37,230 nucleotides of DNA from an uncultured bacterium. GTDB lineage: Bacteria > Cloacimonadota > Cloacimonadia > Cloacimonadales > Cloacimonadaceae. The stretch is from assembly GCA_937960795.1 (NCBI GenBank), contig CALGPA010000125.1, forward strand, positions 1 to 37,230, given 5' to 3'. The position numbers and the translations under genes are program-made. The notes under the pieces are model-generated. The model ran no database searches and was not told the origin of the DNA. It saw only the letters and a program-made list of their open reading frames with translations. Positions 8,091 to 17,076 of the stretch are shown here, in pieces. Positions within the stretch are counted from its first letter, which is position 1; every line of letters starts with the position of its first letter.

Positions 8091-9977
8091 GTGACAAAAA
8101 CTGATCTGATAAGCCGTATCACAAATCAGGCCAAGACCGCCAGAGCTGCGATCTTGCAAATGACAACCCAAGCCGGCAGTGGACATCCCGGTGGTTCAAT
8201 GTCCAGTATTGACATGATGCTTTGTGTCTACAACACCATGAAGCACGATCCCAAAAATCCCCAATGGTCTGAGCGCGATCGCATGGTCGTCTCCATCGGC
8301 CATATCTCTCCCGGTGTATACAGCTGCCTGGGAGTTCAGGGATATTTCCCCCTTGATGATGCCATCATCCAATATCGCCAGCATGGCGGATTGTTTGAGG
8401 GGCACATCGAACGTGAAGTACCCGGCGTGGAGTGGAGCTCGGGGAATCTGGGACAAGGTCTTTCGGCAGCAGTCGGCTTTGCCGTCGCTGCGAGGATCAA
8501 CGGCATTGACAACCACACATATGTGCTAATGGGTGATGGTGAGCAGCAAAAAGGGCAGCTTTCCGAAGCTCGCCGCTTTGCAGCTAAATTCAAGCTTTCC
8601 AATCTCACTGCCATTGTTGACTACAACCAATTGCAGATCTCAGGATCCATCCACGACGTGATGCCACAAAGAATCCGCCAAAACTGGGAATCTGACGGCT
8701 GGCAGGTTTTGGAAGTCAACGGACACGATCTCAGTCAGATCTTGGATACATTGGAAGAGGCAAAACGTGATCCCCGCCCGGTGATGATCCTTGCCCACAC
8801 GACCATGGGCAAAGGCGTCAGCTTTATGGAAAACAAAGCCAAATACCACGGATCCACTCTTTCCCATGAGCTCCATAAAGAAGCCTTCCAAGAGCTGGGT
8901 CTGCCCGATGAGCTGGAAAAGTATCACCGGCTTCGCTCTGAATTTGCGCCCGATGAACACGGCGAAGATGAATCCTTTCATCCCCTTTATGATCTTGCTC
9001 CCGGCAAACCTATTTTGTATACATCCGACAGCGATTGTCGCAGCGCTTGGGGCAAAGCCCTAGCTGATTTGGGCATCATCAACAAAGACAAAAAGAATCC
9101 CATAGTAGTAGTGGATTGCGACCTCAGCTCCAGCGTCAAAACCAATGAATTTGCCAAAGAACTTCCCGAGCGCTTCTTGCAAAGCGGAATCATGGAACAC
9201 CATGCCGCTGTGATGAGCGGAGCCATCTCCACGACCGGCATCCAATGCTTCTGGTCTGACTTCGGCGTGTTTGGCATAGATGAAGTCTACAATATGCAGC
9301 GGCTCAATGACATCAACCACACCAATCTCAAGACAGTCGTGACCCATGTGGGCATGGATGTAGGCGGTGATGGCAAGACCCACCAATGCGTGGACTATAT
9401 CTCCTTGGTCCGCAATCTCTTTGATTCTCGCATTATCTGCCCCGCGGACGCAAACCACACAGATCGCATCATCCGTTGGCTGATTGACAAACCCGGCAAC
9501 TACTTCGTGACCATGGGACGCTCCAAACTGCCCATAATCAAAGATCAAGAAGGCGAGATCTTCTATGACCTCGAATACTGCTATGAATACGGCTTAGCAG
9601 ACGTATTACGCCCCGGAGATCAGGGAACGGTCTTTGTGAGCGGCACGCCCGTCGGCAGAGCGCTCAAGGCTGTGGATGCCCTTCGCGATGAAGGAATCTT
9701 TGTGGAGCTGGTCTATATATCAAGTCCGCTTTTCATCGATGCCACCCTGATTCAGAATGCCATCAAGCGTGGTCCGATCTTCTCAATTGAGGATCACAGC
9801 ATTCATGGTGGCCTTGGCACCTCGATAGCCGAAGCCATCGTAGAAGCAGAAGAAAAGGCTAAGCTAATCAAGATTGGTGTCCCGGATTACCCTGTCTCCG
9901 GCGATCCCGTGGATCTCTTCAAAGCCGTTGGTATGGACTCAGCCTCGCTCATCCGACGGATAAAAGAGGAACTATAA
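8091..9977 (+). CDS. tkt: Transketolase
   Basis: Thiamine-diphosphate enzyme of the non-oxidative pentose phosphate pathway, moving a two-carbon ketol unit between sugar phosphates. The 628 residues cover all three domains in one chain. The N-terminal domain has AGSGHPGGSMSSID and the ThDP/Mg motif GDGEQQKGQLSEA (G148-D149-G150) ending in VDYNQLQISG. The pyrimidine-binding domain carries the catalytic glutamate E369 in SGIMEHHAAVMSGA. The C-terminal domain follows from about residue 500. The usual family sequence at the glutamate is G-[IV]-x-E-Q/F, so MEHH is a variant. The start is GTG, with AGAGG about 9 bases upstream. The gene stands between a terminator and the polysaccharide cassette. 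DXP synthase is a relative, but the sequence order and N-domain motifs favour transketolase. Confidence 0.92.
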   Translation: MTKTDLISRITNQAKTARAAILQMTTQAGSGHPGGSMSSIDMMLCVYNTMKHDPKNPQWSERDRMVVSIGHISPGVYSCLGVQGYFPLDDAIIQYRQHGGLFEGHIEREVPGVEWSSGNLGQGLSAAVGFAVAARINGIDNHTYVLMGDGEQQKGQLSEARRFAAKFKLSNLTAIVDYNQLQISGSIHDVMPQRIRQNWESDGWQVLEVNGHDLSQILDTLEEAKRDPRPVMILAHTTMGKGVSFMENKAKYHGSTLSHELHKEAFQELGLPDELEKYHRLRSEFAPDEHGEDESFHPLYDLAPGKPILYTSDSDCRSAWGKALADLGIINKDKKNPIVVVDCDLSSSVKTNEFAKELPERFLQSGIMEHHAAVMSGAISTTGIQCFWSDFGVFGIDEVYNMQRLNDINHTNLKTVVTHVGMDVGGDGKTHQCVDYISLVRNLFDSRIICPADANHTDRIIRWLIDKPGNYFVTMGRSKLPIIKDQEGEIFYDLEYCYEYGLADVLRPGDQGTVFVSGTPVGRALKAVDALRDEGIFVELVYISSPLFIDATLIQNAIKRGPIFSIEDHSIHGGLGTSIAEAIVEAEEKAKLIKIGVPDYPVSGDPVDLFKAVGMDSASLIRRIKEEL

Positions 9978-10020
9978 GGAAGTTATCTTTGCGACTTGGG
10001 GATGAGATCCCGACTCTGTT

Positions 10021-11508
10021 ATGAAAAAAGACTTTCTGAAGCCTGCGCTGATCTTTGCCCTGGCAGCCATACTGGCAGGACTGCTTGCATGGGTAATCCC
10101 TGCATATCAGAATGATCTCTTCCCCATTCGCAAGATGACATGGTTTTCGGCGCTAGCAGAGCCTGCCGCCGAAGACAGTATTCCCAGCCTACCTGAGCCC
10201 AAGCATTATCAACAGCAGGCTCTGATGCCTTTTTTAGAGAAGCTCAGCAGCATGCCCACCCTTGCCGGACAGATGGGGATCATCAGCTCCACTCCTGACA
10301 GCGGGCGCGTAGTCCCTTCAGGTCAGCATCTTCGCATCGCCTATTTTAGCGATTCCATCATCGAAGGAGATCTCATCACTGCCCCGATCCGCTATGCTCT
10401 ACAGCAGAACTATGGAGGCCATGGAGTTGGCATGGTCCCGATCACCTCGATCGTCTCAGGTTTTCGTCAGACCATCCGCCACAGCTTCTCTAGAAATTGG
10501 GAGAGCATCTCATTTACGGATACCCACAAAAACCACATATCCTTGGGCATCACCGGATACACATTTATCCCGCGTCCATACTATACCGAAGCGAAGACCA
10601 TCGATGCCGGCGCTGCCGATAGCCTTTTCTTGGCAGACAGTCTTTTTTTTGAGGCTGAACAGGATACTCTTGTGGATGATGATGATGACGGCTTGATCCG
10701 CTACTATGTCGATGAAGATCCTTGGGTAGAATATCGCACTGTGGACATTGCCGGAGGCTCAGATAGTTTTAGGAGGATCCGCCTATTTTACAGCCACGCC
10801 TCTGATAGCTCCTTTGTGCGAATATTCCACGATTCTAATGAGCCCACACAGCGAAGACTCATCGCTTCACACCATTTGCAGATCCTAGATATTAGTCCCG
10901 CTTCTCCAACCAAGAAGCTCCGCCTGGAATTTCCCAAGGATGACCCCATCCACGTCTATGGCGTCAGCTTTGACGACAAGAAAGGCGCATATGTGGACAA
11001 TTTTCCCAGTCGTGGCTATTCAGGATTGTATTTCCAGAGGATTCATAGCGGCCTTTTGAAGGACTTTATCACTGCTCTGAATTATGATCTCATTATACTG
11101 CAATATGGTGGCAATATCACTCATCCGGATAACACAGACTACAGTGGATATCGCTCTGCTCTCATCCGCACGATCAGACACATTCAATCCTCTGCCATAG
11201 ATGTACCCATCCTCATCGCCGGCATGCACGATCGCGCGGTTCGAATTGGAACTCAATTCCAAAGTTCTCCTGATCTTCCGCTATTGATCTCAGCCCAGAG
11301 TGAAGCGGCAGAAGAGACTGATGCCGCTTTTTGGAATGTGTATGCCGCCATGGGTGGCAGAAACTCCATGCTGGACTTTGTAAATCAAAATCCTCCCCTT
11401 GCCGGAAGAGACTACACTCATTTCACTCGCCGGGGAGCAGATCGCATAGCTGAGCTCTTTTTGGATTTTCTCGCTTTTGAAAGCACAGCTCCCCAAAAGG
11501 AGCATTGA
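10021..11508 (+). CDS. Membrane-anchored SGNH/GDSL-like hydrolase or acyltransferase partner
   Basis: Probable exported SGNH-fold protein working with the next gene in O-acetylation of a surface polymer. A basic start (MKKDFLKP) and one hydrophobic helix (about residues 8-27) anchor it in the inner membrane with the rest outside. The SGNH blocks are FSDSIIEGD (likely nucleophile S112 after D111), GGHGVGMVP, the LQYGGNIT segment, and the C-terminal DYTHFTRRGADRIAELF with D464 and H467 completing the triad. A middle region (about 200-330) is a carbohydrate-binding-like insertion with an acidic DDDDDG stretch. No Shine-Dalgarno sequence is clear before the ATG. The stop and the next ATG are 1 base apart, so the two are translationally linked. 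SGNH-MBOAT pairs acetylate alginate, peptidoglycan or other glycans (known for AlgI/AlgJ/AlgX-type systems); the polymer here is not known. Confidence 0.8.
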   Translation: MKKDFLKPALIFALAAILAGLLAWVIPAYQNDLFPIRKMTWFSALAEPAAEDSIPSLPEPKHYQQQALMPFLEKLSSMPTLAGQMGIISSTPDSGRVVPSGQHLRIAYFSDSIIEGDLITAPIRYALQQNYGGHGVGMVPITSIVSGFRQTIRHSFSRNWESISFTDTHKNHISLGITGYTFIPRPYYTEAKTIDAGAADSLFLADSLFFEAEQDTLVDDDDDGLIRYYVDEDPWVEYRTVDIAGGSDSFRRIRLFYSHASDSSFVRIFHDSNEPTQRRLIASHHLQILDISPASPTKKLRLEFPKDDPIHVYGVSFDDKKGAYVDNFPSRGYSGLYFQRIHSGLLKDFITALNYDLIILQYGGNITHPDNTDYSGYRSALIRTIRHIQSSAIDVPILIAGMHDRAVRIGTQFQSSPDLPLLISAQSEAAEETDAAFWNVYAAMGGRNSMLDFVNQNPPLAGRDYTHFTRRGADRIAELFLDFLAFESTAPQKEH

Positions 11509-11509
11509 C

Positions 11510-12973
11510 ATGAGACATATCATCCACAGCATCATCTCATCCCTCTCATACGATCCGGCAAATCCTCTGCTTTTCAATAGCGTCTTTTTCCTCTTTTTCT
11601 TCATCCTTGTCACTTTGTTCTATCCTTTGGTGGTACACAGAAGCCGCATAAGGGTCTGGTATCTCCTCCTAGCCTCTCTATATTTCTATTTCAAGACCAG
11701 CGGAAGCTTTGTGCTGCTCTTGCTTGTGACAGCAGGACTAAACTTCGCTTTGGGCGCTGCAATCTACCGAGCTGAGACTCGAAGAGGCAAAAGACTCTGG
11801 CTCGCTCTGAGCCTTTTGTGGAATCTGGGATCCTTAGGCTATTTCAAATACACAAATTTCATCATAGATACCTTCAACCAGCTCTTTGGTGGATCTCTGC
11901 CCATGATGGATATCTTCTTGCCGGTGGGCATCAGCTTTTTCACGTTTCAGACATGGAGCTACACGCTGGATATCTACTTCAAAAAGATCCGGCCCCTATC
12001 CAGCTTCAAAGACTTTGCCTTCTTTGTATCATTTTTCCCCCAACTCGTGGCAGGTCCCATCGTTCGCGCCTCATATTTTCTCCCTCAGATCCACAAGAAA
12101 CTATGTTTGAATGATGAGACGATCGCTCGGGCAATGATCCTAATCTTTGCGGGATTGCTCAAAAAAGGCGTGATTGCAGACTACCTCTCGATCAATTTCG
12201 TGGATCGTGTCTTCGAAAATCCTGCCCTTTTTAGTGGAGTGGAAAATCTCATCGGAGTATATGCCTATGCCATCCAGATTTACTGTGACTTCAGCGGATA
12301 TTCGGATATAGCGATCGGTCTGGCAGCGCTTTTGGGCTTTAGTCTTCCGATCAATTTTGACAGCCCCTACAAAGCACATAGTATCACGGATTTTTGGAGA
12401 CGCTGGCATATCTCCCTCTCCACCTGGCTACGCGACTATCTGTATATACCTTTGGGAGGCAATCGCAAGGGCAAACCCAGACAATATCTCAACCTTGCCA
12501 CCACGATGATCCTAGGCGGATTATGGCATGGCGCAAGCTGGAACTTTGTCTTTTGGGGAGCTCTACACGGTGTGGCGCTCATCTTTGACAAAGCTTGGCT
12601 CTCATTGAAATTTGCCCACTACAGACTTGTAAAATTCCTGGGAATCATCTTTACCTTCCATTTCGTTTGCTTTGCTTGGATCTTTTTTAGAGCTCGCACT
12701 TTTGAGGACGCCCGAACGATTGTTTGGCGAATCACCACAGCCTTTAACGCCGATCTTTTCAGCCATTGGCTAAGAGAATACCGTATTGTGGGAATTGCAA
12801 TCCTTATTGGTTTTTTGGCTCATTGGCAGCCGGATAGTTGGGAAAAATCCTATCAAGATCTCTTTCGGAAAATGCCCCTGCCGATAAAGTCCTTGACCAT
12901 AGCGCTTGTCATATGGATCCTGTTCCAAGTTCGCAGCGCAGATTTGCAACCCTTTATTTATTTCCAGTTTTAG
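11510..12973 (+). CDS. MBOAT-family O-acyltransferase (AlgI/DltB-like)
   Basis: Polytopic inner-membrane acyltransferase that passes acyl groups across the membrane to an extracellular acceptor. The 487-residue protein has about ten hydrophobic segments. The AlgI-type signatures are present: WSYTLDIYFKK, SFFPQLVAGPIVRA, QIYCDFSGYSDIAIGLA, then FWRRWHISLSTWLRDYLYIPLGG with H300 and GGLWHGASWNFVFWG with the catalytic-type H340. The frame is open from 11477, but AGGAG followed 7 bases later by the ATG at 11510 marks the start. It follows the SGNH gene by one base and is followed 8 bases later by phosphomannose isomerase, which suggests that the acylated polymer contains mannose-derived sugars (inference). 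Confidence 0.93.
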   Translation: MRHIIHSIISSLSYDPANPLLFNSVFFLFFFILVTLFYPLVVHRSRIRVWYLLLASLYFYFKTSGSFVLLLLVTAGLNFALGAAIYRAETRRGKRLWLALSLLWNLGSLGYFKYTNFIIDTFNQLFGGSLPMMDIFLPVGISFFTFQTWSYTLDIYFKKIRPLSSFKDFAFFVSFFPQLVAGPIVRASYFLPQIHKKLCLNDETIARAMILIFAGLLKKGVIADYLSINFVDRVFENPALFSGVENLIGVYAYAIQIYCDFSGYSDIAIGLAALLGFSLPINFDSPYKAHSITDFWRRWHISLSTWLRDYLYIPLGGNRKGKPRQYLNLATTMILGGLWHGASWNFVFWGALHGVALIFDKAWLSLKFAHYRLVKFLGIIFTFHFVCFAWIFFRARTFEDARTIVWRITTAFNADLFSHWLREYRIVGIAILIGFLAHWQPDSWEKSYQDLFRKMPLPIKSLTIALVIWILFQVRSADLQPFIYFQF

Positions 12974-12981
12974 GAGTCAAT

Positions 12982-14130
12982 ATGAGATACATCACGGCCT
13001 CCTTTCAAAGCTATGATTGGGGATCAAAAGACTTTATCCAAAATCTCTTGAATATCCCAAAGTCGAGAATACTGGCTGAAGCATGGTATGGGGCACACCC
13101 CAAAGCTCCATCCACCGTTGATGCTGTCTCTTTGGATAAACTGCTGCAAGAAGATCCCACCTATTGGCTGGGACCAAAGCACAAGGCTCTCCCCTATCTG
13201 ATGAAGATTCTGGCTGCGGATAAGGCACTATCTATCCAGGTTCACCCTGATAAGGACCAAGCCCAAGCAGGCTATGCCAGAGAAATCTCCCGGAAAATCC
13301 CTCCGGATGACCCCCATAGAAACTATCGGGATCCCAATCACAAACCGGAGCTAATCCTTGCTCTCACAAAGTTCTCTGCCCTATGTGGCTTCAGAGATTA
13401 TGAGGAGATTCGAGATATCATCCTGCACTATGATTTGGATGCTTTCTTCGCCAGCTTTAAGGCATTTGCAAACGCACCCACATCAAAATCTTTCCTTGAT
13501 TTTTTCCAAGAGACCATTTCCCGCCGAGAGCTTCCGGGATTAAGCGATCATCTCGTTTCCCTTAGTCCACAGGATCCGTATTCTAAAGAACTTCTTTGGG
13601 TACATAGGCTCATGGATCAATATCCCGCAGATCGAAGCGTGATCTCGCCACTTTTACTGAATCTGATAGAACTCAATCCATCTGAAGCGATCTTTCTGGA
13701 TTCCGGGATCATCCATGCCTACCTGTGCGGGGCGGGGATAGAGATTATGGCAGCCAGCGACAATGTGCTCAGGGCTGGTCTCACCCACAAATACATCGAC
13801 AGCCCAGAACTGATCAAAATCCTAAAACCCGCAGCATATTATCCACAGCTTTTGTCCTTTTCAGACACCTTAAATAGCTGGCAATCCTTCAGCTTAGGCA
13901 TCCCGGATTTCGCGCTCTGGAAGATAGATTTAGTGCATGAGACTGCGCTTCCAAAGAAAGACGGGGCGAAGATCATCCTCTGTCTTAAGGGCAATGCTAT
14001 ACTGAGATCCCAAAATGAATCCTTGCCGATTAATCGTGGCGAGAGCGTCATCATTCCACATTCTCAAAGTGAGGTAACAGCCATCGGCAAGGCCTTGCTT
14101 ATCATGGCAACAGACGGCAGCATTTCTTAA
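12982..14130 (+). CDS. manA: Mannose-6-phosphate isomerase, type I
   Basis: Zinc enzyme interconverting fructose-6-phosphate and mannose-6-phosphate for GDP-mannose and surface glycans. The 382-residue protein has the type I signatures: YDWGSKDF at the start, AEAWYGAHPKAPS, the zinc site QVHPDKDQA (Q86, H88), E123 in KPELILAL, H245 in SGIIHAYLCGAGIEIMA, and the catalytic arginine in NVLRAGLTHKY. AGGAG sits 6 bases before the ATG at 12982, which overrules the longer frame starting at 12838 inside the MBOAT gene. It is probably the third gene of the SGNH-MBOAT cassette. The phosphohexomutase at 2178-3533 could act in the next step of the mannose route. Confidence 0.93.
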   Translation: MRYITASFQSYDWGSKDFIQNLLNIPKSRILAEAWYGAHPKAPSTVDAVSLDKLLQEDPTYWLGPKHKALPYLMKILAADKALSIQVHPDKDQAQAGYAREISRKIPPDDPHRNYRDPNHKPELILALTKFSALCGFRDYEEIRDIILHYDLDAFFASFKAFANAPTSKSFLDFFQETISRRELPGLSDHLVSLSPQDPYSKELLWVHRLMDQYPADRSVISPLLLNLIELNPSEAIFLDSGIIHAYLCGAGIEIMAASDNVLRAGLTHKYIDSPELIKILKPAAYYPQLLSFSDTLNSWQSFSLGIPDFALWKIDLVHETALPKKDGAKIILCLKGNAILRSQNESLPINRGESVIIPHSQSEVTAIGKALLIMATDGSIS

Positions 14131-14621
14131 CGAGGACATCCTTATTTTGCGATATTTCACCCTGGTTTACAGCTTTTGAGCAGATAGGGCTAAGTCTATA
14201 TCTTCTCACCCCTTACTCACTCGAGCGGTGAGCAAGCGGTGAGCAAGGGATCAAAAGGCCTGCAAAATTGATCTTTGCGCTGTGCCGCTGATCTCGGATC
14301 AGCAGAACGGGGTACACACAAGTCCATCAGAGGCAATGAGAAGCTGCTTAGATATCTTGGATACTCTCGTCTGTGCATCACGCATCCAATGAACTACACA
14401 GTCTTGCCTGTTCTCAGTTTGTGGTTGCTTTTGTTCACAGATTCCATACCTCACACGAGAGTTGTTTTACGCAATCAACAAGCATTACGATAGTTTGTCC
14501 CGGTCTCTGATAACATGTTCAGCAATAGGAAATCTTATGGTACAACTTTGCCATTGACTAAAAATGGGCTTCTGTTTGAATGGAATACAGAGAAAAAATA
14601 TATGGTAAATCTGGAGGAAAG
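14131..14621 (+). other. Noncoding gap before the thiolase operon
   Basis: About 490 bases without a credible gene; short open frames here have no Shine-Dalgarno sequence and no recognisable product. It contains one copy of the dispersed repeat (14163-14233) with a tandem 11-base duplication, and a perfect 7-bp hairpin with a 3-nt loop (GCTGATC/GATCAGC, 14287-14303) that lacks a T-run. The thiolase ribosome binding site GGAGG is at its right end. A promoter for the long downstream operon is expected here, but I see no convincing -35/-10 pair. Confidence 0.6.
14163..14233 (+). repeat. Dispersed intergenic repeat, copy A
   Basis: About 71 bases match the sequence at 31418-31487 at roughly 57 positions with one gap (hand alignment). 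Conserved parts are TGGTTTACA at the left, TAAGTC, then TATCTTCTCACC and GAGCGGTGAGC. The right half forms a hairpin, CTCACCCCT (14205-14213) with AGCGGTGAG (14224-14232), 8 of 9 pairs and a 10-nt loop. The 3' arm AGCGGTGAGCA is then repeated in tandem (14224-14234 and 14235-14245). Both copies lie in large gaps between plus-strand genes. Confidence 0.7.
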
Positions 14622-15821
14622 ATGAACAAAGCCGTCGTTGTATGCGCAAAGCGCAGCCCGATCGGAAACTTTGGTGGAGCCCTCAAGGACATCTCCGCCG
14701 TGGATTTGGGGGTGCATACCCTCAAAGCTATTTTGGCAGAAACCAATCTCTCGCCGGAGGCTATCAATGAAGTGATAGTTGGGAATGTCTGCGGAGCCGG
14801 ACTTGGACAAAATGTGGCTCGCCAGATCAGCATCAATTCAGGAGTTCCGGACTATGTGCCCGCCTATACCATCAATAAGGTATGCGGCAGCGGAATGAAG
14901 GCAGTATCCTTGGCAGCAATGATGATCATAGCCCAAGAAGCAGAGGTCATAATCGCCGGAGGCACAGAAAACATGAGTCAGATCCCCTATGTGCTCAAAG
15001 ACGCGCGTTGGGGCGCTCGCATGGGCGACAAAAACATGGTGGATCTCATGATTCGCGATGGTCTATCAGATATATTCAATGACTATCACATGGGCGTCAC
15101 GGCTGAGAATCTTGCCGGGAAGTTTAAGCTCAGCAGAGAAGAGCAAGATGCCTTTGCCGCACAAAGCCAAAACAAAACAGAAGCAGCCCAAAATTCCGGA
15201 AAATTCTCTGATGAGATTGTCCCGATCAGCATTCCTCAGCGAAAAGGCGATCCTATCGTGGTCGACCGAGATGAGATGCCCCGCGCTGGAGTGACTGCCG
15301 AGAGTTTAGGCAAATTGCGTCCTGCTTTTAAGAAAGACGGAACTGTCACAGCCGCCAGCAGCAGTGGGATCAACGATGGCGCTGCACTGCTATTGATCAT
15401 GAGTGAAGCCAAAGCCCAAGAACTGGGGCTCAAGCCTTTGGCGTATTTTGTAAATAGCGCATCAGCAGGTGTGGATCCCGCCATCATGGGTTATGGTCCC
15501 GTTCCCGCGATCAAGAAAGTGCTGCAAAAAAGTGGCTGGTCGCTGGCAGACATTGATTTGGCTGAGCTGAATGAAGCCTTTGCCGCACAGTCACTATCTG
15601 TGTTCAAAGGACTGGAAGAAGAAGGCTTGGGACGGCTGAATCCTGAGATCGTAAACGTAAATGGCGGAGCAATCGCCTTGGGTCACCCGATCGGAGCTAG
15701 CGGTGCTCGCATCATCGTGACTCTATTGCATGAGATGAAACGCAGAGAGAATAAAAAAGGGCTAGCCTCCCTCTGCATAGGTGGCGGCATGGGAATAGCA
15801 AGTATTTGGGAGAGGAAATAA
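14622..15821 (+). CDS. Thiolase (acetyl-CoA acetyltransferase type)
   Basis: Condenses two acetyl-CoA to acetoacetyl-CoA or cleaves 3-ketoacyl-CoA. The 399 residues are the typical thiolase length. The catalytic residues are C88 in NKVCGSGMKA, H355 in NVNGGAIALGHPIGASG, and C385 in LCIGGGMG. GGTENMSQ, typical of bacterial thiolases, is also present. The start at 14622 has GGAGG 5 bases upstream; the frame opens earlier at 14580 without such a site. It is the first gene of the long operon-like run and is separated from the aminotransferase by 2 bases. It could feed butyrate formation (butyrate kinase at 6211-7293), or take part in amino-acid degradation. Biosynthetic versus degradative type cannot be decided from sequence. 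Confidence 0.93.
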   Translation: MNKAVVVCAKRSPIGNFGGALKDISAVDLGVHTLKAILAETNLSPEAINEVIVGNVCGAGLGQNVARQISINSGVPDYVPAYTINKVCGSGMKAVSLAAMMIIAQEAEVIIAGGTENMSQIPYVLKDARWGARMGDKNMVDLMIRDGLSDIFNDYHMGVTAENLAGKFKLSREEQDAFAAQSQNKTEAAQNSGKFSDEIVPISIPQRKGDPIVVDRDEMPRAGVTAESLGKLRPAFKKDGTVTAASSSGINDGAALLLIMSEAKAQELGLKPLAYFVNSASAGVDPAIMGYGPVPAIKKVLQKSGWSLADIDLAELNEAFAAQSLSVFKGLEEEGLGRLNPEIVNVNGGAIALGHPIGASGARIIVTLLHEMKRRENKKGLASLCIGGGMGIASIWERK

Positions 15822-15823
15822 TC

Positions 15824-17068
15824 ATGGCAGACAAATTGAAACTCGACAAAAGCATGGCAATGTATGAGGAGGGGCTGACGCTCGTTCCCGGTGCAGTGGC
15901 AGGAATTCGCAGACCTTACAACTTTGTTCAGGGTGAATATCCGATCTTCTTTGATCATGGAAAAGGCGGACGCATCACTGATGTGGACGGCAATGAATAC
16001 ATCGACTACCTTTGTGCCTATGGTCCGATCATCATCGGATATCGTGAAGATGAGATCGATAATGCCGTTTGGGAACAAGTAAGCAACAAGGGCTTTTGTT
16101 TTTCGCTGACCCAGCCTCAGCAGAATGAACTTGTGAAAGTGCTGCGGGAGATCATTCCCTCTTGCGAGATGGCAGCTTTGGTCAAGACCGGCAGTGATGC
16201 CACCACCATCGCCATCCGCGTAGCTCGCGCCAATACCGGCAAGACCAAGATCGCGCGGTGTGGATATCACGGCTGGCATGACTGGTGTGTGGAAGTAAAA
16301 GGCGGAATTCCGGAGAAGTTCTACGAGGACGTTCTGGAATTTCACTACAATGATCTGGACAGTCTGGAAGAGATTCTAAAGAACAACAAAGATGACATGG
16401 CAGGGATCATCATCACTCCTGTGGGGCATCCATTGGCAGCTCCTGTAGAAATGCCCAAACCCGGATATCTGGAAGCCGTGCGCGAGCTGGCCGACAAATA
16501 TGAATGCCTCTTGATCTTTGACGAAATCCGCAGCGGTTTCCGCGTTTCATTGGGTGGCGCACAGGAATATTTTGGAGTGACCCCGGATCTATCCACCTTC
16601 GGTAAAGCAATGGCAAATGGATATGCCGTGGCTGCCTTGGTAGGAAAAGAAAAATATATGAAGGTAATGGCTGATGGAGTCTTCCTCTCCTCCACCTTCT
16701 TCCCAAATAGCGACAGCATCGTTGCCGCGCTAAAGACCATTGAGATCCTTAGGCGCGACAAAGTCTTGGATGTGGTCAAAGCAAAGGGAGAGAAATTTGG
16801 CAGAGAAGTTGAAAAAGTAATCGCCGAATCCGGTATGCCTGCTGAGTTCAGCGGCTCACCATGGATGCCATTTGTGACCTTCCCCAAGGATGAAACCGGC
16901 TTGTACAAAAAGCTCAGAACCCAGTTTTACACAGAGCTGATACGCCGCAAGGTCTTCTTGCAGCCCTACCACCATGGCTATATCTGCTATCGTCATACAG
17001 ACGAAGATCTTGCCTACACAGTGGGGGCCATCCAGGAATCCCTGTACGAACTCAAGAAATTGGTCTAG
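15824..17068 (+). CDS. Class III aminotransferase (glutamate-1-semialdehyde aminomutase-like)
   Basis: PLP-dependent fold-type I enzyme of 414 residues. The signatures are ITDVDGNEYIDYLCAYGPIIIGY, the phosphate-binding GSDATTIAIRVARA, GYHGWHDW, the PLP-ring aspartate D233 in FDEIRSGFR, and the Schiff-base lysine K261 in STFGKAMANGYAVAALVG. It resembles HemL, but the usual HemL sequence around the lysine (GKxIGGGxP) is replaced by GKAMANGYAVAA, as in other class III enzymes. With a thiolase directly upstream (stop and start 2 bases apart) and no other haem gene nearby, a role in amino-acid fermentation is more likely than in tetrapyrrole synthesis (inference). AGAGGA precedes the ATG at 15824. 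The substrate is not known. Confidence 0.85.
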   Translation: MADKLKLDKSMAMYEEGLTLVPGAVAGIRRPYNFVQGEYPIFFDHGKGGRITDVDGNEYIDYLCAYGPIIIGYREDEIDNAVWEQVSNKGFCFSLTQPQQNELVKVLREIIPSCEMAALVKTGSDATTIAIRVARANTGKTKIARCGYHGWHDWCVEVKGGIPEKFYEDVLEFHYNDLDSLEEILKNNKDDMAGIIITPVGHPLAAPVEMPKPGYLEAVRELADKYECLLIFDEIRSGFRVSLGGAQEYFGVTPDLSTFGKAMANGYAVAALVGKEKYMKVMADGVFLSSTFFPNSDSIVAALKTIEILRRDKVLDVVKAKGEKFGREVEKVIAESGMPAEFSGSPWMPFVTFPKDETGLYKKLRTQFYTELIRRKVFLQPYHHGYICYRHTDEDLAYTVGAIQESLYELKKLV

Positions 17069-17076
17069 GGGGAACA

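Noticed and set aside
13839..13847. Isolated DnaA boxes at 13839-13847, 30784-30792 and 34563-34571
   Set aside because: Single 9-mers inside genes; about one 8-mer of this kind is expected by chance in a window this size, so not evidence of a functional site.
14275..14493. 72-codon open frame between manA and thiolase
   Set aside because: No ribosome binding site, no recognisable product, adjacent to repeat sequence.
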